Of a stretch of 64,000 bases of DNA, positions 45,854 to 56,599 are shown in pieces. Numbering within the stretch: the first letter of the stretch is position 1; the number at the start of each line of letters is the position of its first letter. The DNA comes from Ignavibacteria bacterium (GTDB taxonomy: Bacteria; Bacteroidota; Ignavibacteria; SZUA-365). The DNA lies in assembly GCA_016720835.1 (NCBI GenBank), contig JADKJW010000001.1, forward strand, positions 558,001-622,000. Reading direction: 5' to 3'. The notes under the pieces are model-generated. The model had not been told where the DNA came from. It did no database searches and saw nothing but the letters and a program-made list of their open reading frames with translations. The position numbers and the translations under genes were made by a program.

Positions 45854-46929
45854 GCGCTCACCGGGATCGCGTCGCGGAAGGCCGCGACGACTTCATCGGG
45901 GGTGATGGAAAGGATGCACATCTTCCCGTGTTCCGTGCAGACTTCCAGGCGGCAATCGAGGCAGGGGACCTTGTGGTACAGGACGCGATGCCCGTCTCCG
46001 TACGGATACCACTCGCCGGGTTTGTTGCGGGCACTGAAGACCGCGACGCAGGGCACGCCGGCGGCGGCGGCGAGGTGCATCGGTCCGGTATCGTGACCGA
46101 GGTAGGCGATGCAGCGGGCAATGACGGCAGCTGCTTCCCGTGGCGTCGTGCGACCGCAGAGGTTGACGGACGGACCCGTCCATGCCGTCCGGAGACGCTC
46201 GCAGCGTTCACGCTCATCAGCCGACCCGATGAACGCGATGGCATGATTCGAATACAACGTTGCCAGATCGCTCAACACGCGAGTCCAATGCTCCTCGCCC
46301 CAGTCCTTCACTTCGATCTTTGTCCCTGGACAGCAGGCGATGACGGGAGCCGCGGCAGGAATCGCCTCGAGCAGCAGGCTGGCACGGTCCCGCTCTGCTG
46401 TCGTGAGTTTCAGATCCCAGCTCGCTGGATCACTCAGACGCGCATCGCCAAGCGGCGCGAGGCACCGCGCGAGACGTTCGGCCTGATTCTCAAATCGTTG
46501 GCGCGCCGGAAGCCAGCGATGTTCGAAGAGGTCGCGGCGCCACGGTGCGCCGATGATGCGTGAGATCCCGCACGCTCGGAAAAACGCCATGTCGCGGAGG
46601 ACGACACGCCGCGTGTGACGCTGCTCCAGAATGTAGACAAGAACATCAGGCGCAAAGCTGCGAATGTGGTTTCGCAAGTCGCGTACTGCATCGAATGAAT
46701 GCAGACCAGTTGGTGGATATCCAATCGATCCGTGCACAAATCCAGATCCAGCAAGCACCGACTCGATCGTCGACGCTTTGCTGTTGTCATGCATATTCGT
46801 CAGGAGCATCCGGACTGCATCGTGATATACCCGGGAGATGAGATGGAAGAACGGCAGCACCGCGGCGGTATCGCCGAGTGAACCGAGTCGGAAAACCAGC
46901 ACACGACGAGCGGATTCCGGATCACGCAT
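45850..46929 (-). CDS. GT9-family glycosyltransferase (heptosyltransferase-like)
   Basis: 359 aa. RRVLVFRLGSLGDTAAVLPF is the GT9 N-terminus; the ADP-heptose-type donor site is seen in CPGTKIEVKDWGEEHWTRVL, NLCGRTTPREAAAVIARC and LGHDTGPMHLAAAAGVPCVA. Likely transfers a heptose or related sugar to a lipid-linked glycan. The start overlaps the CapK-like gene end by eight bases. Confidence 0.9.
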   Translation of the reverse strand: MRDPESARRVLVFRLGSLGDTAAVLPFFHLISRVYHDAVRMLLTNMHDNSKASTIESVLAGSGFVHGSIGYPPTGLHSFDAVRDLRNHIRSFAPDVLVYILEQRHTRRVVLRDMAFFRACGISRIIGAPWRRDLFEHRWLPARQRFENQAERLARCLAPLGDARLSDPASWDLKLTTAERDRASLLLEAIPAAAPVIACCPGTKIEVKDWGEEHWTRVLSDLATLYSNHAIAFIGSADERERCERLRTAWTGPSVNLCGRTTPREAAAVIARCIAYLGHDTGPMHLAAAAGVPCVAVFSARNKPGEWYPYGDGHRVLYHKVPCLDCRLEVCTEHGKMCILSITPDEVVAAFRDAIPVSA

Positions 46930-48208
46930 GGATGATCAAAGGGGTCTTGCCTGCGATGGACCGCTGCAACTCACAAACCACGTCGATGCCCATGATCGCG
47001 CCCAATTCCTCGTCAATCTTCGATGCGCGGTCAATGAGCAGATTCCGCAGCTCCGCTGAAACCGCGTCCCTCATCACGAGGTGCAAGCGAAGCGCGTCCT
47101 GCCCACACACGAACTGATAGCCCGCCACGCCGGGAATGTCGCGCACAAGATGCGACACGGCTTCCGAGTGCAACGTGCGTCCGGAAGGCAAACGGATCGG
47201 AAGGTTGCTCCGCCCGGCGACTGCGCGGAACTCAACGAGGGAGATACCGTCCAGACGCTTCGCCCCGGTCACGTCGATGACATCACCGATGCGATAACGG
47301 AACAGCGGCGTGCAGCGCGCGGTCAGCGTCGTGACGAAAAGTTCTGTCCCGTCTTCCGACGCGCCCGTTTCAAGCAGATGGCTGCGCCACAGCGCGCGCA
47401 TGCCCGCGCCCGGCGCGGAATGCGCCAGGACGCCGGTCTCCACGGCGCCGTATTCGAGAGCGACCGGACAGCCGAAAACGCGTTCGATCGTTTCGATGCT
47501 GTCCGCAAACGGAAGCGATTCGCCCGTCGCGATGACGGTTTTCAGACGGAGCGCCTGCAGCGCATCTGTCCTGTCCGCATTGATTCGGGCGAGACGATCC
47601 AGGGCGTACGAATAGCCGATCATGTAGGCCGGACGCGCGATCAGCAGCGCATCCGCCGCCTTGCGCACCGCATCGTCGGACAGGTCGTATGCGGAGTAGC
47701 GCACGTATCCCAGCACCGTGTCCTTCACGAAGCGCAGCAGTCCGTTGAGCTGGCCGCGCCATCCGCTGCCCAACAGATGGCTGTGTCCCCAGTACAGAAA
47801 GAGCCGGTCGCGAGGCTGCACCCCGTACCAGTTTCGTCCGAGCCAGGGATCCGCGCGCGTTTCCCGAAACTCCACGTTCCACGCCGGGATCCGCACCGGC
47901 GCCCCTGTGGAGCCTCCGGTGGCGCGATAACGGTCCGGCGGCTTCGTCTGGAAAGAACACTGCGCTCCGGCAACCTGCAGGTCGGCTTTTTCGAGCGGCG
48001 GCACCGCGCGAACAAATTCATCGAGACTGCCGAATTCCTCCGGCAAGCCTCCCGCCTCCTTGATGGCGATGTAGTGCGGAATGCGGCGCGCTGCCTGGAA
48101 CCACAGCGCATTGACGCGCGCAAGCTGCCATGCGGCGATCCCTGCCTCATCCGCGGCTGCATAGGCATCGCGCAATCGCCGCACTTCCTTCTCCGGCACG
48201 AATGCCAC
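46922..48208 (-). CDS. CapK-like/phenylacetate-CoA ligase-related protein
   Basis: 428 aa from the GTG at 48208, which overlaps the upstream TAG. Adenylate-forming fold: RATGGSTGAPVRIPAWN is the phosphate-binding loop, LKTVIATGESLPFADSIETI and CPVALEYGAVETGVLAHSAP follow as in capsular CapK proteins, and the C-terminal subdomain RYRIGDVIDVTGAK holds the hinge. CapK proteins occur in many capsule loci but their reaction is not settled. Coupled to a DUF362 gene upstream and a GT9 gene downstream. Confidence 0.8.
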   Translation of the reverse strand: MAFVPEKEVRRLRDAYAAADEAGIAAWQLARVNALWFQAARRIPHYIAIKEAGGLPEEFGSLDEFVRAVPPLEKADLQVAGAQCSFQTKPPDRYRATGGSTGAPVRIPAWNVEFRETRADPWLGRNWYGVQPRDRLFLYWGHSHLLGSGWRGQLNGLLRFVKDTVLGYVRYSAYDLSDDAVRKAADALLIARPAYMIGYSYALDRLARINADRTDALQALRLKTVIATGESLPFADSIETIERVFGCPVALEYGAVETGVLAHSAPGAGMRALWRSHLLETGASEDGTELFVTTLTARCTPLFRYRIGDVIDVTGAKRLDGISLVEFRAVAGRSNLPIRLPSGRTLHSEAVSHLVRDIPGVAGYQFVCGQDALRLHLVMRDAVSAELRNLLIDRASKIDEELGAIMGIDVVCELQRSIAGKTPLIIHA

Positions 48209-49584
48209 TACCAGCCCCTCGGCATGCGGACGCGCCGCCCGTAGTCGCGCGCAAACGCAGAAGGAGTGCATTCCCTGCCATCCACCGTGATACTGACATT
48301 GGACGGGTCGGAACACGCTGTCAGAGGATATCGCGCGATATCGAAGGCCCGCGACACGATGCGAAGCGTATCGAGAGGGATCTGCATTGCCGCGGCATTC
48401 GCGACATCGGCCGCTGCGGCATCCTCGGACCAGGCCAGCATGCCGAACGGCACGGGATCGACGTCCAGCGGTCCCTGCCCTTCTCCGCCGATGATGCCGT
48501 CGGTGAGCACGAAATGCGGACGCTGCGGCACCTCGCTCATCGACCCGTCGCTCCGGCCGTACCGCAGAATACGAGCCAGATCCAGAGCCATGCGCCATGC
48601 CGTGTCGTTGCCCTTCCAGGATCCGTGAGAGACGGCGCCACCCAGCACACGCGCTTTGCGAAACACGCGATCCGCAACGCGCAGAAGCCTTGATCCCGGC
48701 CTGTTCGCCTCGCGAGCGTACACCCATTCATGAAATGCGGTCACGCGTTCCTGTATTGCGCTGCGGCCGTCCGGATATTCATCGCCCCCCGCCTCCGAGG
48801 CTCCGCGGCGATGGTGCGCCAGGCAATCCTTGTGCGCCACCGCGCCCACGCAACCCTTCAGAGCGGCCGTCATGCCCACTTTCTCGTGCGTCTTCAGCTT
48901 CGGCACACTGATGATCAGGTCGGCCTCGAGGATGCGCGCATTGAGAAGATAGACATGCTTTCCGGGGCCATGGCACGCTCCTGTTCGCGCAACGGGATAA
49001 TCCAGCACACGATAGGACGAGACCTCCTGATCCTGCTCCTCGAGAAGGCTGTCAGCCCCGAGGTCGAAAGGAACGATTTCCGCTCCGCCGTTCTCGCGCA
49101 CCTCGCTGTGCACAGTCCAGCCCAGCGCGTTTCGTTCCTGAACGTTGGCGCGCAGGTCGCAAGCCTCCATCACACCATAGCCTTGTTTCGCGGACAGGCG
49201 CACAAGCAATGCGGCCAGACCGGTCTCCTCGAGTATCGCCGCCCAACTCGCGCCCTGCAACGGCGCGTTTCCGATGCGGACGCGCGCGCGCGGTCCGTAC
49301 GCGCGGAAAATCTCGTCGAGCAGGGGCTCGAGCACCGCAGCCTGCGTCACCTTTGCCCGGAATTGGTCGAGCGATTCCGCGCTGCGTCGATGATAGACAA
49401 AGTTGCAGAGCAGGAAGATCGATGGCGCCACTGTTTCAAAACGGACACCAGCGAGGGAATGAGCAATCTGCGCACGGAGAGCCTCTGCATTGTCGCGTAC
49501 ATGCTCATACGTCCTCTCCGTTTGCATCGAAACGAAAACGGAGGAGGCATTCATGCCGCCACCACCATGAAGGGCATCATCCAT
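48208..49584 (-). CDS. DUF362-domain protein
   Basis: 458 aa. Core signatures: ADLIISVPKLKTHEKVGMTA then ALKGCVGAVAHKD, and HFVLTDGIIGGEGQGPLDVD. The extra CxxC ferredoxin clusters seen in some members are absent. DUF362 proteins have been linked to metal or iron-sulfur chemistry but no reaction is established. Its stop overlaps the CapK-like start, so the two are probably made together. Start may be the ATG of the MNASSVFVSM phrase, ten codons in. Confidence 0.78.
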   Translation of the reverse strand: MDDALHGGGGMNASSVFVSMQTERTYEHVRDNAEALRAQIAHSLAGVRFETVAPSIFLLCNFVYHRRSAESLDQFRAKVTQAAVLEPLLDEIFRAYGPRARVRIGNAPLQGASWAAILEETGLAALLVRLSAKQGYGVMEACDLRANVQERNALGWTVHSEVRENGGAEIVPFDLGADSLLEEQDQEVSSYRVLDYPVARTGACHGPGKHVYLLNARILEADLIISVPKLKTHEKVGMTAALKGCVGAVAHKDCLAHHRRGASEAGGDEYPDGRSAIQERVTAFHEWVYAREANRPGSRLLRVADRVFRKARVLGGAVSHGSWKGNDTAWRMALDLARILRYGRSDGSMSEVPQRPHFVLTDGIIGGEGQGPLDVDPVPFGMLAWSEDAAAADVANAAAMQIPLDTLRIVSRAFDIARYPLTACSDPSNVSITVDGRECTPSAFARDYGRRVRMPRGW

Positions 49585-49611
49585 GATGCAACGCCACGCG
49601 AGAATGACAGA

Positions 49612-50425
49612 TCAATGCAGATCCGGCCGCGTTGCTTTGTCATAGAACAACAACGCCGGGTATCCGTCCATGACATCCCGAGAGAAGAGAACATCCGTGG
49701 ATGCGTGCTTCATGTCGCTTGTGAGACAGCCATCATAGAGAGCCAGAATATCACGCAAAGATTGCAGCCTCGCGCGCCGTTCTTCCACGGAAAAGAACGG
49801 CGCGTGCGTTGACAGATACAGGACAGGTTTATTCCGGACCAGATACTCCTTCATGGCAGGGGAGCAGCATGAACTCTCGGCGCCCTCGATGTCAATCTTC
49901 ATGAACGTGATGGGTTCTGGAGCGAAGCATTCAAGGAAACTTCCCCAGGAGAGGCATGGCACCGTCAACACCTGCTTCCCTTCCTGAGAGGCAAGCAAGC
50001 TCGTCATCGTGTCCCCGAGACTGCCGGTACTCGCCATCCGTATCAGGCCATCACGATCACTGAGCGCAAGATGAAACGGAACAACATTATTCAATGCATT
50101 CAGCCGGATATTCATCAGGAGCGATTCATACGCGTAACGATCCGGCTCGATGCAGTACACCGTTTTACATCGGGGTGCGGCACAGCACCGTTGGTCCGAT
50201 CCATGCACCCGCATCCAGATACACATCGTGCGGCCGAAGCACACGCGTGAGTAAGGCGATTGTTTCCGGCTCCCAGAATCCTCGGCGCGCCATTCTCCAA
50301 AACTCCATCCTCGCCGGATCAAGCCGCATGCGCCTTCCAAAGAGAGGTGTGGAGTAATATCCGCGCGCAGCGTACGCAGCCTTGACGAATGTGTAGATTT
50401 TCCGCTTTATCAACGAAAGTATCAC
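49612..50425 (-). CDS. FkbM-family methyltransferase, frameshifted
   Basis: The first 80 residues (MILSLIKRKIYTFVKAAYAA ... VYLDAGAWIGPTVL) and the remainder (CAAPRCKTVYCIEPDRYAYE ... ITFMKIDIEGAESSC) are in two frames that meet near 50180. Together they make a complete FkbM protein of about 270 aa, with SAM motif YLDAGAWIG, second motif CIEPDRYAYE and the signature MKIDIEGAE. Upstream of the DUF362 gene by 28 bases. Function: probable O-methylation of a glycan sugar. Confidence 0.75.
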
Positions 50426-50451
50426 AGGGTGGGTTTCCTCACAGTGTCACC

Positions 50452-52298
<1,847 letters not shown>

Positions 52299-52556
52299 GC
52301 GCGTGTACTTGCCTGACTAGGTGAATTGGGTAACTGTCCCGGTCACTGAATATCGCGGGTGTATTCCCTTGGAGAAATGTAAAAGCTTGGGCACTGACAA
52401 AGCTCCGCCAACTCACTCCCATTTTTGGAATCAGGCAATAACGGCCGGCCGCGACATGCGGCGACCCGGCAAGAACTGGTCGATGAAAGGAAACAGGCTT
52501 ACGAGATTCCAGAATCTCATAAGTCTGTAAAAGTAATAAAATTTAGGGATAAACGG
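52299..52556. other. Lower-GC intergenic region upstream of asnB
   Basis: 258 bases with less GC than the genes. It contains a small inverted repeat (GAGATTC-CA-GAATCTC, 52503-52518) followed on the plus strand by an AT-rich run. It probably holds the asnB promoter, but no box pair with good spacing could be picked. No gene seen. Confidence 0.4.
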
Positions 52557-53120
52557 TCAGGGGAGGTAGACGATGCGCAAGAGAACCGCGGTGGCCTCCG
52601 AAGCGATGCCGACAAAATACGTCCCGCCCGGCAGCGCGGTTGGTGGCTGGATACGAAGCGAATGCGGACCCGCGGGGAGTTCCGCGTCAAACAGCGTCGA
52701 CAGCGGTTGGCCCAGGATCGAGTAGAGGCGGACAGTCAGCGTCGCCGCGTCCGTCATCCGTATCTGGATCGTTGTCGTCCCGGTCCCTGACGGGCTCGAG
52801 GAGCCGAAGGGATTCGGGTGCGGTTGCCGGGCCTCGAATGCACGCGGGGAAGCGCTCGTCCCGATGATGTCCACGCCGAAATGTCCTGAAACCGAGGCGC
52901 TCTCCGAGCCATCGCCGGGATGGATGATCGTGTCCCTGGGCACGTCCACGCGCACGGGTTCCGTACCCCGCGGAGCGAATCCCGCTTCCTGCCAGAAGGA
53001 GAAGGGCATCATGCGCTGCGCACAGGCCGGCGCGCTGTCGAGAAGGAATACCAATGCGCACGCGCAGAAAACGACGGCTGCAGCCGGACTCGGAAGGGAG
53101 GATTTCAGCATTCGCTTCAT
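52557..53120 (-). CDS. Small secreted protein with type IX sorting domain
   Basis: 187 aa. Signal peptide (AAAVVFCACALVFLLDSAPACA), a short unknown middle, then from about residue 95 a C-terminal module HPNPFGSSSPSG ... TLTVRLYSILGQPLSTLFDA ... LPGGTYFVGIASEATAVL, the Por/type IX secretion sorting pattern. Little protein remains besides signal and sorting domain. The start is four bases after the stop of the long repeat-protein gene, so the two are likely made together and exported. Confidence 0.78.
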   Translation of the reverse strand: MKRMLKSSLPSPAAAVVFCACALVFLLDSAPACAQRMMPFSFWQEAGFAPRGTEPVRVDVPRDTIIHPGDGSESASVSGHFGVDIIGTSASPRAFEARQPHPNPFGSSSPSGTGTTTIQIRMTDAATLTVRLYSILGQPLSTLFDAELPAGPHSLRIQPPTALPGGTYFVGIASEATAVLLRIVYLP

Positions 53121-53124
53121 GGCG

Positions 53125-55338
53125 CTAGAAATTCTGCACGACGGTGCCGTACACGATCGCGTTGACCTTGATGAAGGTCCAGATATCGGTGCGGTTTGCG
53201 CCGCTCTGCACGGGAGTTCTGCTGTACGGCCACTTCACCGCTGCTGGCCACGTCACGGTGTAGCTGCTCGGATTCGTGATCGCGACGACGATGGTCTTGC
53301 CGTCGATCATGTTCGTGAACGTGTAATTGGTCGCGCTGTTCAGGGTGTCCGCGAATACTTCCGCGCTGCTCCAGTCGATATCCGCCGAGACCAGTCCCTG
53401 CGTCGAACGTATCGCGAGGCGGGAGTTGGCATCGAGCGAATCCGTCAAGACGTCAAGAGAGACGCGCTGCCTGGCATTGGCGTCCAGGGTGTCGGCCAGT
53501 TCCGAGCGCGAGACGTACGATCTCGCGTTCGCATCAAGAGAATCCGCAAGTTGCGCCGGGGTCACTCCCGCATGGCGAGGCATGGCATCCAGCGAATCGG
53601 TGAGCGTGGAGCTTCTCAGGTACTGCCGCGCGTTTGCATCGAGAGAGTCGCTGAGTTGCATGCGACTGACACCCGGCTGTCGTGGCATCGTGTTCAGCGA
53701 ATCGCTCAGGCCCGAGAGCCGCACATACTGGCGCGCATTCACATCGAGCGAATCGCGAAGCTGCGATGCGCTGACACCCGCCTGGCGCGGCATCGCATTG
53801 AGAGAATCCGACAGTCCCGATGTCCGCACGTACTGGCGCGCGTTCGCATCGAGCGAATCGCGAAGCTGCGTTGCGCTGATGCCCGCCTGGCGCGGAATTG
53901 CATTAAGAGAATCCGTGAGGCCCGATGTCCGTATGTACTGCCGCGCATTCACATCGAGTGAATCGCGCAACTGCGCTGCACTGATACCCGCCTGGCGCGG
54001 CATCGCATTGAGCGAGTCCGTCAGACCCGACGTCCGAACGTACTGCCGCGCGTTTGCGTCGAGCGAATCACGCAACTGCACCGCGCTGATACCCGCCTGG
54101 CGCGGCATTGCATCGAGCGAATCAGTCAGACCGGTCATCCGTACATACTGGCGCGCGTTCACGTCGAGCGTGTCACGAAGCTCAGATGTGCTGAGTCCCT
54201 TTTGACGTGGGATGGCGTTGAGGGAATCCGTGAGCCCTGAAGTCCGCATGTAGTCCCGGGCATTCGCATCGAGAGAATCGCTGATGGCTTCGTATGCGTC
54301 TGCTATTGTCGCGCTCACGCGACCTTCAACATACCAGTTCGTCGCAGCGGTCAGGCTGTCCTTGCCGAAGCTGCTGGCCATGCGAAGGCCGCCGCTGAGA
54401 TGGGCCCCGCCTGCCACTTGAAGCGTGGAATCAATGCCCGAAAATGGAATGCCAAAGTGAAATTTATTTGCGAAGAAACCGATTTTGCTCTGAAACGCGT
54501 CCGCTTCAATATAGACCTGGCGCGCCGCCAGTGTCGCCTTCCTGGGAGCATTCGTCCACTCTGTAATAGGAGATTTCCATCCGTAAATCGCATTATTTTG
54601 AGCGTCGAGCCGCATCATCTGAATCTGCGCCAACGAATCAGGAGCGGACCATTGCCGCAAAAACACAGTATTGTTCGTACTATGAGTCAGGATTGATTTG
54701 TAAAGATTCACCTCGCCGAATTGGAAGTTGGCTCCAATGCTTCTCGGAGGTTTGATTACCATGGCGACACTGTCAATCGAATTAGGGCTCACACCGCTGC
54801 CATTCGAAAATCCTATATAGTCATATCCCACTTCATGATGCGTACCCCTTGCGTCAGCGGTGGCGTTATATGCTGTCCAGCTTCTCCGTTGTTCTTTGTT
54901 CTCCCCGAGATATTCGAAATGGGTTTCCATGATCGGACCGCGAGGTGGCGCAGAATAGCCATGGTTGAAGTAGTTTTCCATTTTCAACCACATGCCCCAT
55001 TTCCCTGTTCCGTTTCCGTACGTTCCGCTGTTGTTATACCCGAGCATCATGCTTTCGCTATGGAAACCGTCATCGTTCAAGCCCGGCACGCTATGCAGAA
55101 CATTTAGGCCCCAGATATTCGAAGAGTCGGTCACCTTCCACGTCATGACCTCGTACGTCTGTGAGTTCTGCGGAATGGGTGTCGGGAGCCGTCGAATTGG
55201 CTTCGTGAATGCGTTTTCCTCAAGGAAGCTGTTTGGCCGATCCCGCCAACCCACGGTTGCAGTATCAATTTGTGCTTGAGTAAGCGAGGACAGGATGTGG
55301 ACGAGGAGGGCGGCGAGGAGGAGGCAGGTGTGTTTCAT
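53125..55338 (-). CDS. Secreted repeat protein with tail-fibre-like C-terminal domain
   Basis: 737 aa. Signal peptide MKHTCLLLAALLVHILSSLT. Residues 20-330 are beta-rich and unrecognised. From about 350 to 640 come seven complete 35-residue repeats of the form LRDSLDANARQYVRTSGLTD / SLNAMPRQAGISAAQ, plus two shorter ones, predicted helical or coiled. The last ~85 residues (DWSSAEVFADTLNSATNYTF ... TVTWPAAVKWPYSR ... FIKVNAIVYGTVVQNF) resemble the C-terminal domain of phage tail fibres and related surface fibres. It likely forms a fibre or stalk outside the cell. No sorting domain of its own; the neighbour has one. Confidence 0.75.
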   Translation of the reverse strand: MKHTCLLLAALLVHILSSLTQAQIDTATVGWRDRPNSFLEENAFTKPIRRLPTPIPQNSQTYEVMTWKVTDSSNIWGLNVLHSVPGLNDDGFHSESMMLGYNNSGTYGNGTGKWGMWLKMENYFNHGYSAPPRGPIMETHFEYLGENKEQRRSWTAYNATADARGTHHEVGYDYIGFSNGSGVSPNSIDSVAMVIKPPRSIGANFQFGEVNLYKSILTHSTNNTVFLRQWSAPDSLAQIQMMRLDAQNNAIYGWKSPITEWTNAPRKATLAARQVYIEADAFQSKIGFFANKFHFGIPFSGIDSTLQVAGGAHLSGGLRMASSFGKDSLTAATNWYVEGRVSATIADAYEAISDSLDANARDYMRTSGLTDSLNAIPRQKGLSTSELRDTLDVNARQYVRMTGLTDSLDAMPRQAGISAVQLRDSLDANARQYVRTSGLTDSLNAMPRQAGISAAQLRDSLDVNARQYIRTSGLTDSLNAIPRQAGISATQLRDSLDANARQYVRTSGLSDSLNAMPRQAGVSASQLRDSLDVNARQYVRLSGLSDSLNTMPRQPGVSRMQLSDSLDANARQYLRSSTLTDSLDAMPRHAGVTPAQLADSLDANARSYVSRSELADTLDANARQRVSLDVLTDSLDANSRLAIRSTQGLVSADIDWSSAEVFADTLNSATNYTFTNMIDGKTIVVAITNPSSYTVTWPAAVKWPYSRTPVQSGANRTDIWTFIKVNAIVYGTVVQNF

Positions 55339-55739
55339 CGTAACAATGTGCTTTCATGGAAAACGGAACCGGAAAACGGTCTCACATCAGGAAGCAATTC
55401 CAGTACCACTCGTAAAATAGTCAAAAGTATTTGTTTTTCAAGGATCTCCACGTTGGCGTTTGAAAATATTACAATATTGTAAGAAAGCATTTCAAGCGCG
55501 AAGTATCGATGATTGACAACAGAAAATGAAAACCGGCTCGAGACCGATCACATTGTACGACAGCTCGGAAGGGCAATTCCTGCCGTGAACGGCTTGCTCC
55601 AAACGGGTAAAACATGCCCACGCACGTCAATGTAGCGCGCAGGTCCAGGAAAACTGCAGCGGCCAGAGAGATGACTGCTGCAGGTTGAGGGGGTAGGCAG
55701 GCGGAGCGATGCCGGACGATTCCGAGGAATTCTCCACGC
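55339..55739. other. Intergenic region, AT-rich, no gene seen
   Basis: 401 bases between the repeat-protein gene and the TylF-like methyltransferase. The first 170 bases are clearly AT-rich with the promoter above and a palindrome ACAATATTGT near 55471. The rest shows nothing recognised. Confidence 0.4.
55413..55441 (-). promoter_or_regulatory. Candidate promoter of the repeat-protein gene
   Basis: TTG (55441-55439), 19 bases, TATTTTAC (55419-55412). The predicted transcript start is about 65 bases before the ATG, in an AT-rich stretch. Confidence 0.45.
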
Positions 55740-56552
55740 TCAAGGAAGGTGGGCTCTCACGATCAAGGCTGACCCGCTCTTATCGGGCATGGGGATGGGA
55801 ATTTCAGGCTTGTCCGCGAGGAAATCGTCGACGGCTTTCCGCGCGCCGATCCAGGCGTTGTAGTCATGAACAACGATCATTCCACCCGCGCTCATACGCG
55901 GATAAAAATATTCCAACCCCTCGACGGTCGGTTCATAGAGATCGGCGTCGAGGTGCACGAACGCGAAGCGGCGTCCCTTGAAATCCTCGGGGATCGTGTC
56001 TGGAAAAAATCCTGGGTGAAAGTACACGTTGCCGTTCTGCGCGCAAATCGCCTGTTGTACGGCCCGCAAGGACGTATCGGCAAAATGGTCGGCAGATACT
56101 CGCACGCTGGTATTTCCATGCTCGCTTGCAACGCTGCGATCCGTGAACCCTTCGAAGGTGTCGAAGAGATGCAGTTCACGGTCAGGCACGTAGTGATGAA
56201 GGAGTTTCGCCGTTGTGCCCTGTGGTACACTCCCCAACTCCACCATGTCGCCGGGGATGTTACGATCGAGGATACTCTTCAGGAGCATCACCAGCATGTC
56301 CCGGCGCGTGGTATCCCACGGTTCCAGATCGTGAATGCGCCTTTCCGGGCCGGGGGTTTTCGGATACATTCCTCCTGAATACTCGACGAATTCCGGATTG
56401 TACCAGCGCGATGACGCGTGAATGTCCATCTGCCCCTGGAGGTAGAATGACGAGCGGCGAAAAAAACCGGCAAATGGCTGCGGGGCCATCTTCATTGCCA
56501 TACGAGCGTATTTCACCGGATGTGTGGCGTATTTCCAGAGTTTTCGAATCAT
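55740..56552 (-). CDS. TylF/MycF-family sugar O-methyltransferase
   Basis: 270 aa. Pattern RDMLVMLLKSILDRNIPGDM then VELGSVPQGTTAKLLHHY (usual GVWRGGSA-type SAM loop, here altered), LHLFDTFEGFTDR, VYFHPGFFPDTIPE, RRFAFVHLDADLYEPTVEGL and IVVHDYNAWIGARKAVDDFL, all TylF (macrocin-O-methyltransferase) marks including the metal-binding Asp pair. Such enzymes methylate sugar hydroxyls in glycans or natural products. Confidence 0.85.
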   Translation of the reverse strand: MIRKLWKYATHPVKYARMAMKMAPQPFAGFFRRSSFYLQGQMDIHASSRWYNPEFVEYSGGMYPKTPGPERRIHDLEPWDTTRRDMLVMLLKSILDRNIPGDMVELGSVPQGTTAKLLHHYVPDRELHLFDTFEGFTDRSVASEHGNTSVRVSADHFADTSLRAVQQAICAQNGNVYFHPGFFPDTIPEDFKGRRFAFVHLDADLYEPTVEGLEYFYPRMSAGGMIVVHDYNAWIGARKAVDDFLADKPEIPIPMPDKSGSALIVRAHLP

Positions 56553-56599
56553 TCCGCTTGGTGAAAATGGCTGAGACTGAGCGCGAGAACAGCTCGCCG

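Noticed and set aside
52864..53961. A plus-strand frame of 365 codons with repeats like RIERIAKLRCAD.
   Set aside because: It is the antisense shadow of the 35-residue repeat protein, whose signal peptide and terminal domain are convincing.
53430..54290. Regular ~105-bp repeats that look at first like a CRISPR array.
   Set aside because: The repeats are in-frame, keep the reading frame of a secreted protein, and vary by codon substitution; there are no spacers and no cas genes.
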